Shown in pieces: positions 37,073-45,603 of a stretch of DNA of 64,000 nt. Position 1 is the stretch's first letter; the number at the start of each line of letters is the position of its first letter. The translations under genes were made by a program, and so were the position numbers. The stretch is taken from NCBI RefSeq assembly GCF_000179595.2, contig NZ_JH556659.1, forward strand, positions 567,906 through 631,905. Reading direction: 5' to 3'. This DNA comes from Acetivibrio cellulolyticus CD2. Lineage in GTDB: Bacteria > Bacillota > Clostridia > Acetivibrionales > Acetivibrionaceae. The notes beneath the pieces were generated by a model. It made no database searches, had not been told where the DNA came from, and worked only from the letters and a program-made list of their open reading frames with translations.

Positions 37073-38518
37073 ATGAAGAAGACTAAGGTGCTTTTTGTTT
37101 CATCCGAAGTAGATCCCTTTGCAAAATCCGGTGGACTTGCCGATGTGGCGGCTTCACTGCCGAAGGCGTTGAATGGGTTGGGACAGGACGTTAGAGTAGT
37201 AATGCCGAAGTATAAGAACATTCCTAAAAAGTATGTAGAAGAAATGGAGTACTTGGGCTATGTATATGTAGATATTTCTTGGAGACATCAATTCTGTGGA
37301 ATAATGAAATACGAGAAAGACGGAGTTGTCTATTATTTTCTTGACAATGAATACTATTTCGGAAGAGATGGCTATTATGGCTATGATGATGAAGCAGAGC
37401 GTTTTGCATTCTTTTCTATGGCTTTATTGTCCATGCTTCCAGTAATTGATTTTAAGCCAGATATAATACATTGCAATGACTGGCAAACAGGAACGGTTAG
37501 TTTACTTCTCAAAGCTAATTACAAAAACAATGAGTTTTATAAAGATATAAAAACGGTATTTACGATACATAATTTGAAGTATCAAGGAGTTTATCCAAAA
37601 GAGGTTTTAGGCGGTGTATTAGGACTTAGCTGGGAATACTTTACTCCTGATGGAGTCGAGTTTTTTGACAATATCAACTATTTAAAAGCCGGGTTGGTGT
37701 ATTCTGATATAATTACAACAGTAAGCAAAACCTATGCGGAAGAGATAAAAACGGATTTCTTTGGAGAAAAACTCAATAATGTTCTCAATAAAAGGTCCCA
37801 GGACCTGTATGGAATTCTTAACGGAATTGATATGGAGAGCAATGACCCTGCTAAAGATAATAAAATCTTTGCAAACTTTACCGCAGACAACCTTGATGGT
37901 AAGATGACAAATAAGCAAATGCTTCAAAAGAGCCTTGGACTGCCTGAAAGAATTGATATACCGGTTATAGGTATAATATCCAGATTGGTTGATCAAAAGG
38001 GTTTTGATATTATAAATTATGTTATGGATGATATTATGAATCTGGATATTCAACTTGTACTTCTCGGAGCAGGAGACTACAGTTATGAACAGGCGTTTAA
38101 ACACTATCAGGAAAAATATCCGGGAAAAATATCCGTAAATCTCAAATATGATGCAGTTCTCTCACAGAGAATTTATGCCGGTTCAGATATGTTTCTTATG
38201 CCTTCACTGTTTGAACCATGTGGATTAAGCCAGATGTTTAGTCTAAGATACGGTACTATACCTATTGTCAGAGAAACCGGAGGGCTTAAAGATACCATTT
38301 CGCAGTATAATGATATAACGCATGAAGGTAACGGCTTTACATTTACCAGATATAATGCGCATGATATGCTTTATGCTATCAAGGAGGCGGTACATTTCTA
38401 CTACCATAGATCTACATGGAACTGGCTGATGAAGAAGGGAATGGCTGTAGACTTCAGTTGGGAAAAGTCTGCAAAAGAGTATATGGAAGTCTACAAGAAA
38501 GCTATTGCTAAGAAATAG
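37073..38518 (+). CDS. glgA: Glycogen (starch) synthase, GT5
   Basis: 481 residues. Extends alpha-1,4-glucan from ADP-glucose. KSGGLADVAASLPKAL near the N-terminus is the ADP-glucose-binding KxGGL motif. DIIHCNDWQTG, FTIHNLKYQG and SLFEPCGLSQMFSLRYGTIPIVRETGGLKDT are family signatures, the last with the catalytic Glu region. AGGAGG sets the start; TATAAT at 36981-36986 may be its -10 box. It is isolated from other glg genes here. It would store glucan made from cellulose-derived sugar. Confidence 0.95.
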   Translation: MKKTKVLFVSSEVDPFAKSGGLADVAASLPKALNGLGQDVRVVMPKYKNIPKKYVEEMEYLGYVYVDISWRHQFCGIMKYEKDGVVYYFLDNEYYFGRDGYYGYDDEAERFAFFSMALLSMLPVIDFKPDIIHCNDWQTGTVSLLLKANYKNNEFYKDIKTVFTIHNLKYQGVYPKEVLGGVLGLSWEYFTPDGVEFFDNINYLKAGLVYSDIITTVSKTYAEEIKTDFFGEKLNNVLNKRSQDLYGILNGIDMESNDPAKDNKIFANFTADNLDGKMTNKQMLQKSLGLPERIDIPVIGIISRLVDQKGFDIINYVMDDIMNLDIQLVLLGAGDYSYEQAFKHYQEKYPGKISVNLKYDAVLSQRIYAGSDMFLMPSLFEPCGLSQMFSLRYGTIPIVRETGGLKDTISQYNDITHEGNGFTFTRYNAHDMLYAIKEAVHFYYHRSTWNWLMKKGMAVDFSWEKSAKEYMEVYKKAIAKK

Positions 38519-38578
38519 TAAGTTGTATTGTAATAGATAAACTGTTTGTTATCAAAAAATTGCTTAGAAGGATAATAT

Positions 38579-38608
38579 AAGACCCTGGTGATGCTTCATC
38601 AGGGTCTT
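38579..38608 (+). terminator. Terminator after glgA
   Basis: A 12-bp stem with one G-T pair (38579-38590 with 38597-38608) and a short loop; the T tract is poor (GTCAATTTG). Confidence 0.6.
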
Positions 38609-38771
38609 GTCAATTTGTTAGATAAGCACTCCCACAGTTTTTTTGCGCGCCCCTTGAGAAAGCTTTATAAAAATTCTATTGACCTTAATGCTGGATTTTG
38701 ACAGCTAAATAATATAAACTGTAATTGGAATAAACTATGAAGCATTTTAGCATTACTTGGAGGTAGTTATT

Positions 38772-40100
38772 ATGAGACTGGAAGAACTAAGGCTGAAGTT
38801 GAACTCTATATCGGTATATAGAAACTTATTGGAAGATAAATTAATAAATAGTTTGCATGTTTTTTTAGAAAGATTATTTTCTGGTGAGATGGATTTAAAT
38901 GGTTTTGCACGACATTATAATTTGTTGTTTTTTAATATAATCAATATAGATCAGCAGAAATCATTCAGGGAATATATCATAGACTTGATAATTTCAGATG
39001 AGAACCCGTTTTCCATGGCTTCTGAGAAAATGGATTATGAAAATATTAATAATAATCTTGTGAAGGCAGCATCGAATGACTTAAGGAGCTTTGGTGAGAT
39101 TTCAATGATATCTTCTGATATATTTAAGGAATATGCGCTCCAGCACCTTTGTACTTCAACTTTTGAGGCCACAGTTGCAAGTGGATTTCCAGAATGGGGT
39201 AATAGTGAATTGGGGGACCAATTAGAGCCAATAAAGGAACTGTTATATAAAAATGATGCTTGGGATAGATTTGCGAGGGACCTTTCAACGTTTTACAGAG
39301 CTAACGGTACCGGTATGTTTTCTCGATTTCGTGCTTTTATATGGGAGAGAGGCAAATCTTCTGGCAGCTTAAGAGGTATTGATTCACCGGACCCTATAAT
39401 GCTCTCTGATTTTATAGGCTATGAGTCGGAACGCTTGGAGATTATTAAGAATACTGAGCAGTTCCTAAAAGGGTTTACTGCCAACAATATGCTTTTGTAT
39501 GGAGACAGGGGCACCGGCAAGTCTTCGACAGTAAAAGCACTTGTCAATGAATACTGGCAAAAGGGACTGCGAATTGTTGAAGTTCCCAAGAATAATTTAG
39601 CGGACTTTCCCCAAATAATAATGCAGCTTAAAGACAGAAAACAAAGATTCATTATATTTATAGACGATCTTGCTTTTGAGGATGATGAAGAGAATTATAC
39701 AAGCCTTAAGGCAGTGCTTGAGGGAGGACTTCAAAGTAGACCGGGCAATGTTGTTATTTATGCCACTTCCAACAGGAGGCATTTGATAAAAGAAAAGTTC
39801 AGTGACAGATTAGGACTCCAATCAGGAAATGCAGACGATGAGATCAGATCTCAGGACACAATTCAGGAAAAACTTTCACTGGCAGATAGATTTGGAATTA
39901 CGATAGTATTTTCTTCGCCGGATAAAAGCATGTTTTTAGAGATTGTAGAAGGCCTTGCTGATAAAAGGGGTATTGGCTACGATAAGGACAAGCTTTATAG
40001 TGAGGCACTTAAGTGGGAAATTTGGTATAACGGACGATCACCGAGAACTGCAAGGCAGTTTGTCGATTGGCTTGAAGGAAACAGCAACGTGGTTTGCTGA
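38772..40100 (+). CDS. DUF815-family AAA+ ATPase
   Basis: 442 residues. The N-terminal ~190 residues are helical and unassigned. The ATPase half has Walker A GDRGTGKSS, Walker B RFIIFIDDLAFE and sensor 1 VVIYATSNRRHL, in the order typical of DUF815. The C-terminus has the arginine-rich SPRTARQFVDWL. Members are single-domain AAA+ proteins of unknown role. The frame is open to a TTG at 38757, but GGAGG lies downstream, so ATG 38772 is the start. It converges on ftsH, sharing a terminator. Confidence 0.88.
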   Translation: MRLEELRLKLNSISVYRNLLEDKLINSLHVFLERLFSGEMDLNGFARHYNLLFFNIINIDQQKSFREYIIDLIISDENPFSMASEKMDYENINNNLVKAASNDLRSFGEISMISSDIFKEYALQHLCTSTFEATVASGFPEWGNSELGDQLEPIKELLYKNDAWDRFARDLSTFYRANGTGMFSRFRAFIWERGKSSGSLRGIDSPDPIMLSDFIGYESERLEIIKNTEQFLKGFTANNMLLYGDRGTGKSSTVKALVNEYWQKGLRIVEVPKNNLADFPQIIMQLKDRKQRFIIFIDDLAFEDDEENYTSLKAVLEGGLQSRPGNVVIYATSNRRHLIKEKFSDRLGLQSGNADDEIRSQDTIQEKLSLADRFGITIVFSSPDKSMFLEIVEGLADKRGIGYDKDKLYSEALKWEIWYNGRSPRTARQFVDWLEGNSNVVC

Positions 40101-40124
40101 TAAACTGTGTAAAAGGATTATCTG

Positions 40125-40172
40125 AAAGAGGCAGGTGATTTAATATAGTTTGTTAAATCAAGAGCCTCTTTT
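40125..40172. terminator. Shared terminator between DUF815 and ftsH genes
   Basis: AAAGAGGC (40125-40132) pairs with 40164-40171, extended by TGATTTAA/TTAAATCA inside. The right arm is made of the last ftsH codons. TTTT follows on the plus strand. Confidence 0.65.
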
Positions 40173-42071
40173 AAACATTGTTGTTTCTACAATATTATCT
40201 ACATCCTTCTTAAAGATAGTTTCCCGTTCAAGTAAAAGTGATGCAATGTTTTCCAAACAATCCGAATTGTTTTTTAAGAGTTCCTTTGTTTCTGTGTAGA
40301 CTTCTTCAATTATTTCCTTAACTTCTTTTTCCACTACATTCAAGTTTGTATTTGATGGATGATCATTATTGGTATCAAGAAAACTTACCAAGCCGACTGT
40401 ATGACTCATACCAAAGTTCTTGACCATGTCTACCGCGATTTGAGTTGCTTTTCTAAGATCATTACTAGCCCCATTAGTGACTTCATTTTCGCCAAATACT
40501 ATCTCTTCTGAAGCCCTTCCACCAAGGAAAATAGCGATGTCGTTAAGAAGGTCTCTTTTTGTTGAAAACATTTTTTCGTCGGGAAGAAACAGGGTATATC
40601 CGCCAGCGCCTTTAGTGGTTGGAATAATTGTAACTTTTGAGACAGTGACACCTGAAAGGAGTTTGGCAATAAGAGCATGGCCTGCTTCATGGTAAGCAGT
40701 TATTTCTTTATCCTTTGAAGTAATATTTTTCTTGTTCCTTTTTTCTTCGCCTGCCTGTATTTTACTTATAGCATTATCAATATCCTTCATGGTAATAGAG
40801 GTATGTCTATTTCTTACAGCATATATGCCGGCTTCATTCATAACGTTTGCCAGGTCGGCACCGGACATATAAACTGTCATCTTGGCAATTTCCTTGAGAT
40901 CTATATCGTTTCCCAAAGGTTTATTCCTGGCATGGAGTTCAAGGATGGAGAGCCGAGCATCTACATCCGGGAGACCTACCTGTATTTGCCTGTCAAACCT
41001 ACCTGAACGCAAAAGTGCAGGATCCAGCATATCAAGTCTGTTGGTTGCTGCAATAACTATTATGCCTTCACTTCCTGAAAAGCCATCTATTTCCACCAGA
41101 ATCTGATTGAGCGTTCTATCTCTTTCGTCTCCGGAACCGGATCCGTCATTGCTGCTTCTTTTGCCCAAGGCATCAATTTCGTCTATGAATATTATACATG
41201 GGCTTGACTTACGTGCAAATTCAAACAATTGTCTTATTCTTGAGGCACCAACACCTACAAATTTTTCAACAAAGTCTGAGCCGGAAACAGCAATAAACGG
41301 CACTCCTGCCGTACCGGCAAGTGCCTTGGCTAAAAGAGTTTTTCCAGTACCGGGAGGTCCAAACAATACTGTTCCCTTTGGTGGAACTACTCCAAACTTT
41401 TTAAACCTTTCAGGCGAAACCAAAAAATCCACTAACTCCATCATGTTTTGTTTGGCTTCTTCGTTACCTGCTACATTATCAAAGGTTATGTCACACTTTT
41501 TTATAATGCCGAATTTCGAGTCCTTATTACCGGAGTATTGTTTCTTTATCATTCTTCCCATAAGTAGACTGATAAAGGCTATAGACAGCACGAGGGGAAA
41601 AATTGAAAGCAAAATGCTAATTGTTGATTGATAAAGGCTTTCCGTAAAGGGTTTGTCTTCAAGTGAAATATAGTGTTCTAAAAGGTACTTTTTTAGGTCT
41701 TCTGATTCAGGATTATCGGTTATAAAGAGGTCACCGTTTTTGAATTTCCCTTTAATCTTTTTGTCGCTTTGATTGTAATCATAAATTGCAGATATGTTGT
41801 CTGATTCCACATATTTTATAAATGCTCCGTATGTAATGTTAGAAGTTGTAACAGTTTTTTTTGGCGAGTTTGCCATATTATCAAGTATTAAAGATGCGCA
41901 TATTGTGAAAATTGCAATGAAGGATATAAGTAATAAAGCTACTTTTCTAGCTGTTGAAGTTTTCACGGTTTTGTAGTATTTTGGTGTCAATATTAAAAAA
42001 AGGTAACGCATACTGGGAATAACTTTATTACGCAAGAAAAGCAATAGTTTTGATAACAGGGTCGCCACCAC
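40158..42071 (-). CDS. ftsH: ATP-dependent zinc metalloprotease FtsH
   Basis: 637 residues. Two membrane helices lie at about 43-62 and 150-170, enclosing a small external domain. The AAA+ module has Walker A GPPGTGKT, Walker B IIFIDEIDALG and the second region of homology ATNRLDMLDPALLRSGRFDRQ. The peptidase site is AYHEAGHALIA (HExxH), with the third zinc ligand downstream. The N-terminus is about 40 residues longer than in usual FtsH. The start is GTG 42071 (or the next GTG) behind AAAAAGG. It degrades misfolded membrane proteins and regulators. A sigma-A promoter lies at 42121-42149. It could be a second FtsH paralogue. Confidence 0.93.
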   Translation of the reverse strand: MVATLLSKLLLFLRNKVIPSMRYLFLILTPKYYKTVKTSTARKVALLLISFIAIFTICASLILDNMANSPKKTVTTSNITYGAFIKYVESDNISAIYDYNQSDKKIKGKFKNGDLFITDNPESEDLKKYLLEHYISLEDKPFTESLYQSTISILLSIFPLVLSIAFISLLMGRMIKKQYSGNKDSKFGIIKKCDITFDNVAGNEEAKQNMMELVDFLVSPERFKKFGVVPPKGTVLFGPPGTGKTLLAKALAGTAGVPFIAVSGSDFVEKFVGVGASRIRQLFEFARKSSPCIIFIDEIDALGKRSSNDGSGSGDERDRTLNQILVEIDGFSGSEGIIVIAATNRLDMLDPALLRSGRFDRQIQVGLPDVDARLSILELHARNKPLGNDIDLKEIAKMTVYMSGADLANVMNEAGIYAVRNRHTSITMKDIDNAISKIQAGEEKRNKKNITSKDKEITAYHEAGHALIAKLLSGVTVSKVTIIPTTKGAGGYTLFLPDEKMFSTKRDLLNDIAIFLGGRASEEIVFGENEVTNGASNDLRKATQIAVDMVKNFGMSHTVGLVSFLDTNNDHPSNTNLNVVEKEVKEIIEEVYTETKELLKNNSDCLENIASLLLERETIFKKDVDNIVETTMFKRGS

Positions 42072-42120
42072 CTTTTTGATTGTTTTACCAATTAAAATTA
42101 GAAAAGCATGCGGCTTATAA

Positions 42121-42149
42121 AATATAACTTAATCTATATTTTCTCTCAA
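42121..42149 (-). promoter_or_regulatory. Sigma-A promoter for ftsH
   Basis: Minus strand TTGAGA, 17 bases, TATATT, about 50 bases before the GTG. Confidence 0.55.
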
Positions 42150-42294
42150 GACATTATTTATTTCAAAGTATTTCTATATATATATTTTACCAGAGCACAG
42201 TCTGATTTTCTATGGAACTAAAGGACCATAATAATTAATAATACATGGGACTATTATAGTAAAAAAGACTTGGATAATTTTTTATCAATCTTTC

Positions 42295-42323
42295 TTGATT
42301 ATACATCTATTTTAATTTAAAAT
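42295..42323 (+). promoter_or_regulatory. Sigma-A promoter for icd
   Basis: TTGATT, 17 bases, TAAAAT, about 100 bases before the icd ATG. Confidence 0.5.
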
Positions 42324-42422
42324 AATAGAGTGTTTTAATATGAAAATTTGAGGTAAGTACCTTAAATGCCAATAGTTATCGAAACCTAATTGCTTAATTA
42401 TTATAAAAAAGGAGTAATTGAC

Positions 42423-43628
42423 ATGAGTAAAATTAAAATGACAGTTCCGTTGGTTGAGATAGACGGAGATGAAATGACCAGGATCATGTGGAAAATGATT
42501 AAAGATATCCTGCTTGAGCCATATATTGAGCTTAATACCGAATACTATGATTTAGGGCTTGAAAACAGGGATAAAACTGATGATCAGGTTACAATTGATT
42601 CAGCTATGGCTATAAAGAAATATGGGGTTGGTGTTAAATGTGCTACCATTACACCAAATGCTCAAAGGCTGGAAGAATACAAATTAAAGAAAATGTGGAA
42701 GAGTCCTAATGGTACTATCAGGGCTATTTTAGATGGCACAGTTTTTCGTGCACCTATAATAGTTGATAGTATAAAACCGTTTGTTATTGGCTGGAAAAAG
42801 CCTATAACACTTGCGAGACATGCTTATGGCGATATATATAAGGATGTTGAATATAAAGTAAATGGAGCTGGAAAGGCAGAAATCGTATTTACTTCTGAAA
42901 CCGGGGAAGTCTCAAGAGAGACAATCCATGACTTCAAGGGACCTGGAGTTATACTTGGAATGCATAATACCGATGAATCCATTATGAGTTTTGCAAGAGC
43001 TTGCTTTAATTATGCTGTTGACCAGAAGCAAGACCTTTGGTTCTCAACTAAGGATACTATCTCAAAGATTTATGACCACAGGTTTAAGGATATCTTTCAG
43101 GAGATCTACGATGCGGAATACAAGGACAAGTTTGAAGCAAATGGAATAGAATACTTCTATACATTGATAGATGATGTTGTTGCAAGAATAATGAGATCAG
43201 AAGGCGGTATGGTATGGGCTTGTAAGAATTATGACGGTGATGTTATGTCAGACATGGTAGCATCAGCTTTTGGAAGCCTTGCAATGATGACCTCAGTTTT
43301 GGTTTCACCAGATGGTAAATATGAATATGAGGCAGCTCATGGTACTGTTACAAGACATTACTACAAGCACCTTAAAGGTGAAGAAACTTCCACCAATTCA
43401 ATGGCTACTCTGTTTGCATGGACAGGAGCACTTAAGAAACGTGGAGAATTGGATGAAAATAAAGAGCTTATGAATTTTGCAGATAAGCTTGAAGCAGCCT
43501 CCATAAAGACAATAGAGGACGGTGTAATGACAAAAGATTTAGCCCAGTTGTCAGAGGTGGCAAATAAAAAGATTGTTAATACTGAAGATTTCCTGAAGGA
43601 AATAAAGAAGACCTTTGATGCTATGTAA
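42423..43628 (+). CDS. icd: NADP-dependent isocitrate dehydrogenase
   Basis: 401 residues. Oxidative decarboxylation of isocitrate to 2-oxoglutarate. [15 protein letters not shown] at the N-terminus, [33 protein letters not shown] (isocitrate-binding Ser/Asn/Arg), the metal-binding [15 protein letters not shown], and [23 protein letters not shown] identify the homodimeric eukaryotic-like (type II) enzyme rather than the E. coli type. The frame is open to 42390, but AAGGAG before ATG 42423 fixes the start. In an anaerobe it feeds glutamate synthesis. It is followed by its own terminator. Confidence 0.94.
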   Translation: MSKIKMTVPLVEIDGDEMTRIMWKMIKDILLEPYIELNTEYYDLGLENRDKTDDQVTIDSAMAIKKYGVGVKCATITPNAQRLEEYKLKKMWKSPNGTIRAILDGTVFRAPIIVDSIKPFVIGWKKPITLARHAYGDIYKDVEYKVNGAGKAEIVFTSETGEVSRETIHDFKGPGVILGMHNTDESIMSFARACFNYAVDQKQDLWFSTKDTISKIYDHRFKDIFQEIYDAEYKDKFEANGIEYFYTLIDDVVARIMRSEGGMVWACKNYDGDVMSDMVASAFGSLAMMTSVLVSPDGKYEYEAAHGTVTRHYYKHLKGEETSTNSMATLFAWTGALKKRGELDENKELMNFADKLEAASIKTIEDGVMTKDLAQLSEVANKKIVNTEDFLKEIKKTFDAM

Positions 43629-43646
43629 TTTAAATTAATAATTTAT

Positions 43647-43687
43647 TAGCCCAGTAGAGATAATACCATACTGGGCTACAATTTTTT
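43647..43687 (+). terminator. Terminator after icd
   Basis: A perfect 10-bp stem TAGCCCAGTA/TACTGGGCTA (43647-43656 with 43669-43678), 12-base loop, then CAATTTTTT. It lies directly upstream of truA. Confidence 0.85.
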
Positions 43688-43704
43688 AGGACTGGAGATA
43701 TAAA

Positions 43705-44442
43705 ATGAGAAATATAAAGCTAGTTATACAATATGATGGAAGCAAGTATAGAGGATGGCAGAGGCTTGGGGATTCGGACAAAACTATTCAGGGCAAGTTA
43801 GAACAGGTTCTTAGCCAAATGTCGAATGAAAAAATCGAATTGATAGGTTCAGGAAGAACTGATGCTGGGGTTCATGCTTTCAAACAGGTAGCAAACTTTC
43901 ATACAAAAAGTGATTTGGCTGAAGATGCTATGCTGGATTATCTATACAAGTATCTTCCGGAAGATATTGTAGTTATTGATGCTGAAGAAGTAGATAATAT
44001 GTTTCATTCAAGGCATCATGTGAAAGGCAAAAAATATTTGTACAGAATCTGGAATGCAAAGCGCCATAATCCTTTCATGAGAAAGCATTGCACACATATT
44101 GCAGAACCATTAGATATAAGGTTAATGCGGAATGCTGCTGAACATTTTACAGGAATGCATGATTTTTCAAGCTTTACATCGCTCAAAACAAAAAACAAAT
44201 CAAAGGAAAGAGAAATATTTTCGGTAGAAATTGAAAAGGAAAATGAGATAATGGATATTGTGTTTTATGGAAACGGATTTCTTTACAATATGGCGAGGAT
44301 TATGGCAGGTACTTTAATTGAAGTTGGAGCGGGCAGGATTAATGCTGATAACATACCTAAGATACTTGCTAAAAAGGACAGAAAACTGGCAGGCCCGACA
44401 GCCCCGACCAACGGTTTGATTCTTTATGATGTGGAATATTAA
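43705..44442 (+). CDS. truA: tRNA pseudouridine(38-40) synthase
   Basis: 245 residues. Isomerises uridines 38-40 of the tRNA anticodon arm. Catalytic Asp in GSGRTDAGVHAFKQVANF. KKYLYRIWN, HDFSSFTSLK and GNGFLYNMARIMAGTLIEVG are family signatures. Length is normal. It begins 17 bases past the icd terminator; ACTGGAG is the ribosome site. Confidence 0.95.
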   Translation: MRNIKLVIQYDGSKYRGWQRLGDSDKTIQGKLEQVLSQMSNEKIELIGSGRTDAGVHAFKQVANFHTKSDLAEDAMLDYLYKYLPEDIVVIDAEEVDNMFHSRHHVKGKKYLYRIWNAKRHNPFMRKHCTHIAEPLDIRLMRNAAEHFTGMHDFSSFTSLKTKNKSKEREIFSVEIEKENEIMDIVFYGNGFLYNMARIMAGTLIEVGAGRINADNIPKILAKKDRKLAGPTAPTNGLILYDVEY

Positions 44443-44493
44443 TTGGAAACCGAATTTATTAAAAAGGGTTGGAATGACTTTTAAAGGTATTTT

Positions 44494-44520
44494 ATGGCAG
44501 GCTATTCCTTAGCTTGCCAT
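44494..44520 (+). terminator. Hairpin after truA
   Basis: An 11-bp stem with one G-T pair (44494-44504 with 44510-44520) and a 5-base loop, no T tract. On the minus strand the loop contains TAAGGAATAG, the start of the dispersed repeat; probably coincidence. Confidence 0.45.
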
Positions 44521-44626
44521 AGAGGATTTGACAATTGGCTGATTTTATGTAAAATTGTTTTAGGTACTAAATTTAGAAGAAAAAGCTGATTTTAAAGCTG
44601 CAATAACATAAAAGGAGAGGAAAAGT

Positions 44627-45121
44627 ATGAGTTTATTTGATCAGTGGAAGGAAGTTGCTGATAAGGAAAGACCGGAGAAAGAGTACAATGAGTTTTGGAA
44701 TACTTATTTGGAAAAGGAAAAGGAAGTATATGCGTATATTCTAGAAAATCACAATGAGATTATAAGTGGTAAGGTTTCTGAGTTGGCACAAAAGTTTGAA
44801 ATGGATTCAGCAACATTTGCCGGGTTTATGGATGGAATAAATACAAGTTTGGTTAAAGAAGTAGATTTGGATAGCTTAAGTGAAGACTTTGATATTAGAC
44901 TTGAAGTAGATTACGAGAAACTATTCTATAATATGCTGGATGCAAAAGCGAATTGGTTATATACCTTACCTCAATGGGATGGGGTATTAACAAAAGATAG
45001 AAGAAATGAAATTACGAAAGATTATAACAGATCCAATATGGCTGTAAGCAATAAAGTGGGAAGAAACGAACCCTGCCCTTGTGGTAGCGGTAAAAAGTAT
45101 AAAAAGTGTTGTGGCATATAA
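44627..45121 (+). CDS. SEC-C motif protein
   Basis: 164 residues. The C-terminal 22 residues are a clear SEC-C zinc-binding motif ([18 protein letters not shown]), as found at the end of SecA. The N-terminal ~130 residues are helical and acidic, with no recognised domain ([21 protein letters not shown]). The ribosome site is AAAGGAGAGG. The next gene begins 30 bases on and also encodes a metal-binding protein, so they probably form an operon. Function unknown; many SEC-C proteins bind ribosomes, SecB-like clients or metal. Confidence 0.85.
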   Translation: MSLFDQWKEVADKERPEKEYNEFWNTYLEKEKEVYAYILENHNEIISGKVSELAQKFEMDSATFAGFMDGINTSLVKEVDLDSLSEDFDIRLEVDYEKLFYNMLDAKANWLYTLPQWDGVLTKDRRNEITKDYNRSNMAVSNKVGRNEPCPCGSGKKYKKCCGI

Positions 45122-45151
45122 GCTTTATTTTAGATTCAGAGGAGTAGAGTT

Positions 45152-45448
45152 ATGAGTGAATGTATTTGCAACAGTTGCAAACATTTGAAACTACAGGTAA
45201 ATATAGAATCAGATGATAGTGATTATATATGTAAATTTGGTTTTCCTTCAGAACAGTGTAAGGAATGCGAAGGTGAAGAATGCAATATTACCGAGTGTAG
45301 TCATTACATAGAAGACAAAGAGGATGAAACGTTAAAGACAGTGCATTGTAAAGGCTGTGGTAAAGAACTTGAACAAATGTGTGAAGATGACATCGATGGA
45401 GAGGTATACTGCATAAGCTGTTACTTGGATATAAAAGAGAATGATTAA
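45152..45448 (+). CDS. Small acidic Cys-rich (zinc-ribbon) protein
   Basis: 98 residues, about 14 Cys. There are CxxC pairs at the N-terminus (CICNSCKHL), in the middle (CKECEGEEC) and in a C-terminal ribbon (HCKGCGKEL then YCISCYLD), the last resembling a LIM/rubredoxin-like knuckle. Very acidic. AGAGGAG sets the start. It follows the SEC-C gene closely. I do not recognise the family; metal storage or a regulatory zinc ribbon is possible. Confidence 0.8.
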   Translation: MSECICNSCKHLKLQVNIESDDSDYICKFGFPSEQCKECEGEECNITECSHYIEDKEDETLKTVHCKGCGKELEQMCEDDIDGEVYCISCYLDIKEND

Positions 45449-45498
45449 TGCATAGAATTAGAATCTTAAGGGAATTTGCCTTGCAAGTTTCTCAATAA

Positions 45499-45530
45499 AA
45501 GACCACCCATAGAGGCGTGGTCTTCTTTAC
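45499..45530 (+). terminator. Terminator after the Cys-rich protein gene
   Basis: A perfect 8-bp stem AAGACCAC/GTGGTCTT (45499-45506 with 45517-45524), 10-base loop, then CTTTACTATTT. Confidence 0.7.
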
Positions 45531-45536
45531 TATTTG

Positions 45537-45603
45537 GCCTCTTGGAGTGAAATGAAAGAGGCTAAAACGGAGGGACTCGATGTCCCTGAGTTTTTATTTT
45601 TTT
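45537..45603. terminator. Two tandem hairpins between convergent genes
   Basis: GCCTCTT/AAGAGGC (45537-45543 with 45556-45562) and AGGGAC/GTCCCT (45571-45576 with 45582-45587). The latter is followed by GAGTTTTTATTTTTTT on the plus strand and CCGTTTT on the minus. They probably stop the minus-strand LtaS-type gene. Confidence 0.6.

Larger units (their letters stand above)
42072..42422. other. Divergent ftsH / icd promoter region
   Basis: 351 bases with a candidate promoter for each gene (42121-42149 minus, 42295-42323 plus). No operator or structured RNA recognised. Confidence 0.55.

Noticed and set aside
41107..41631. 174-codon frame antisense to ftsH
   Set aside because: Mirror of a strongly conserved ATPase domain; no independent ribosome site or motif.
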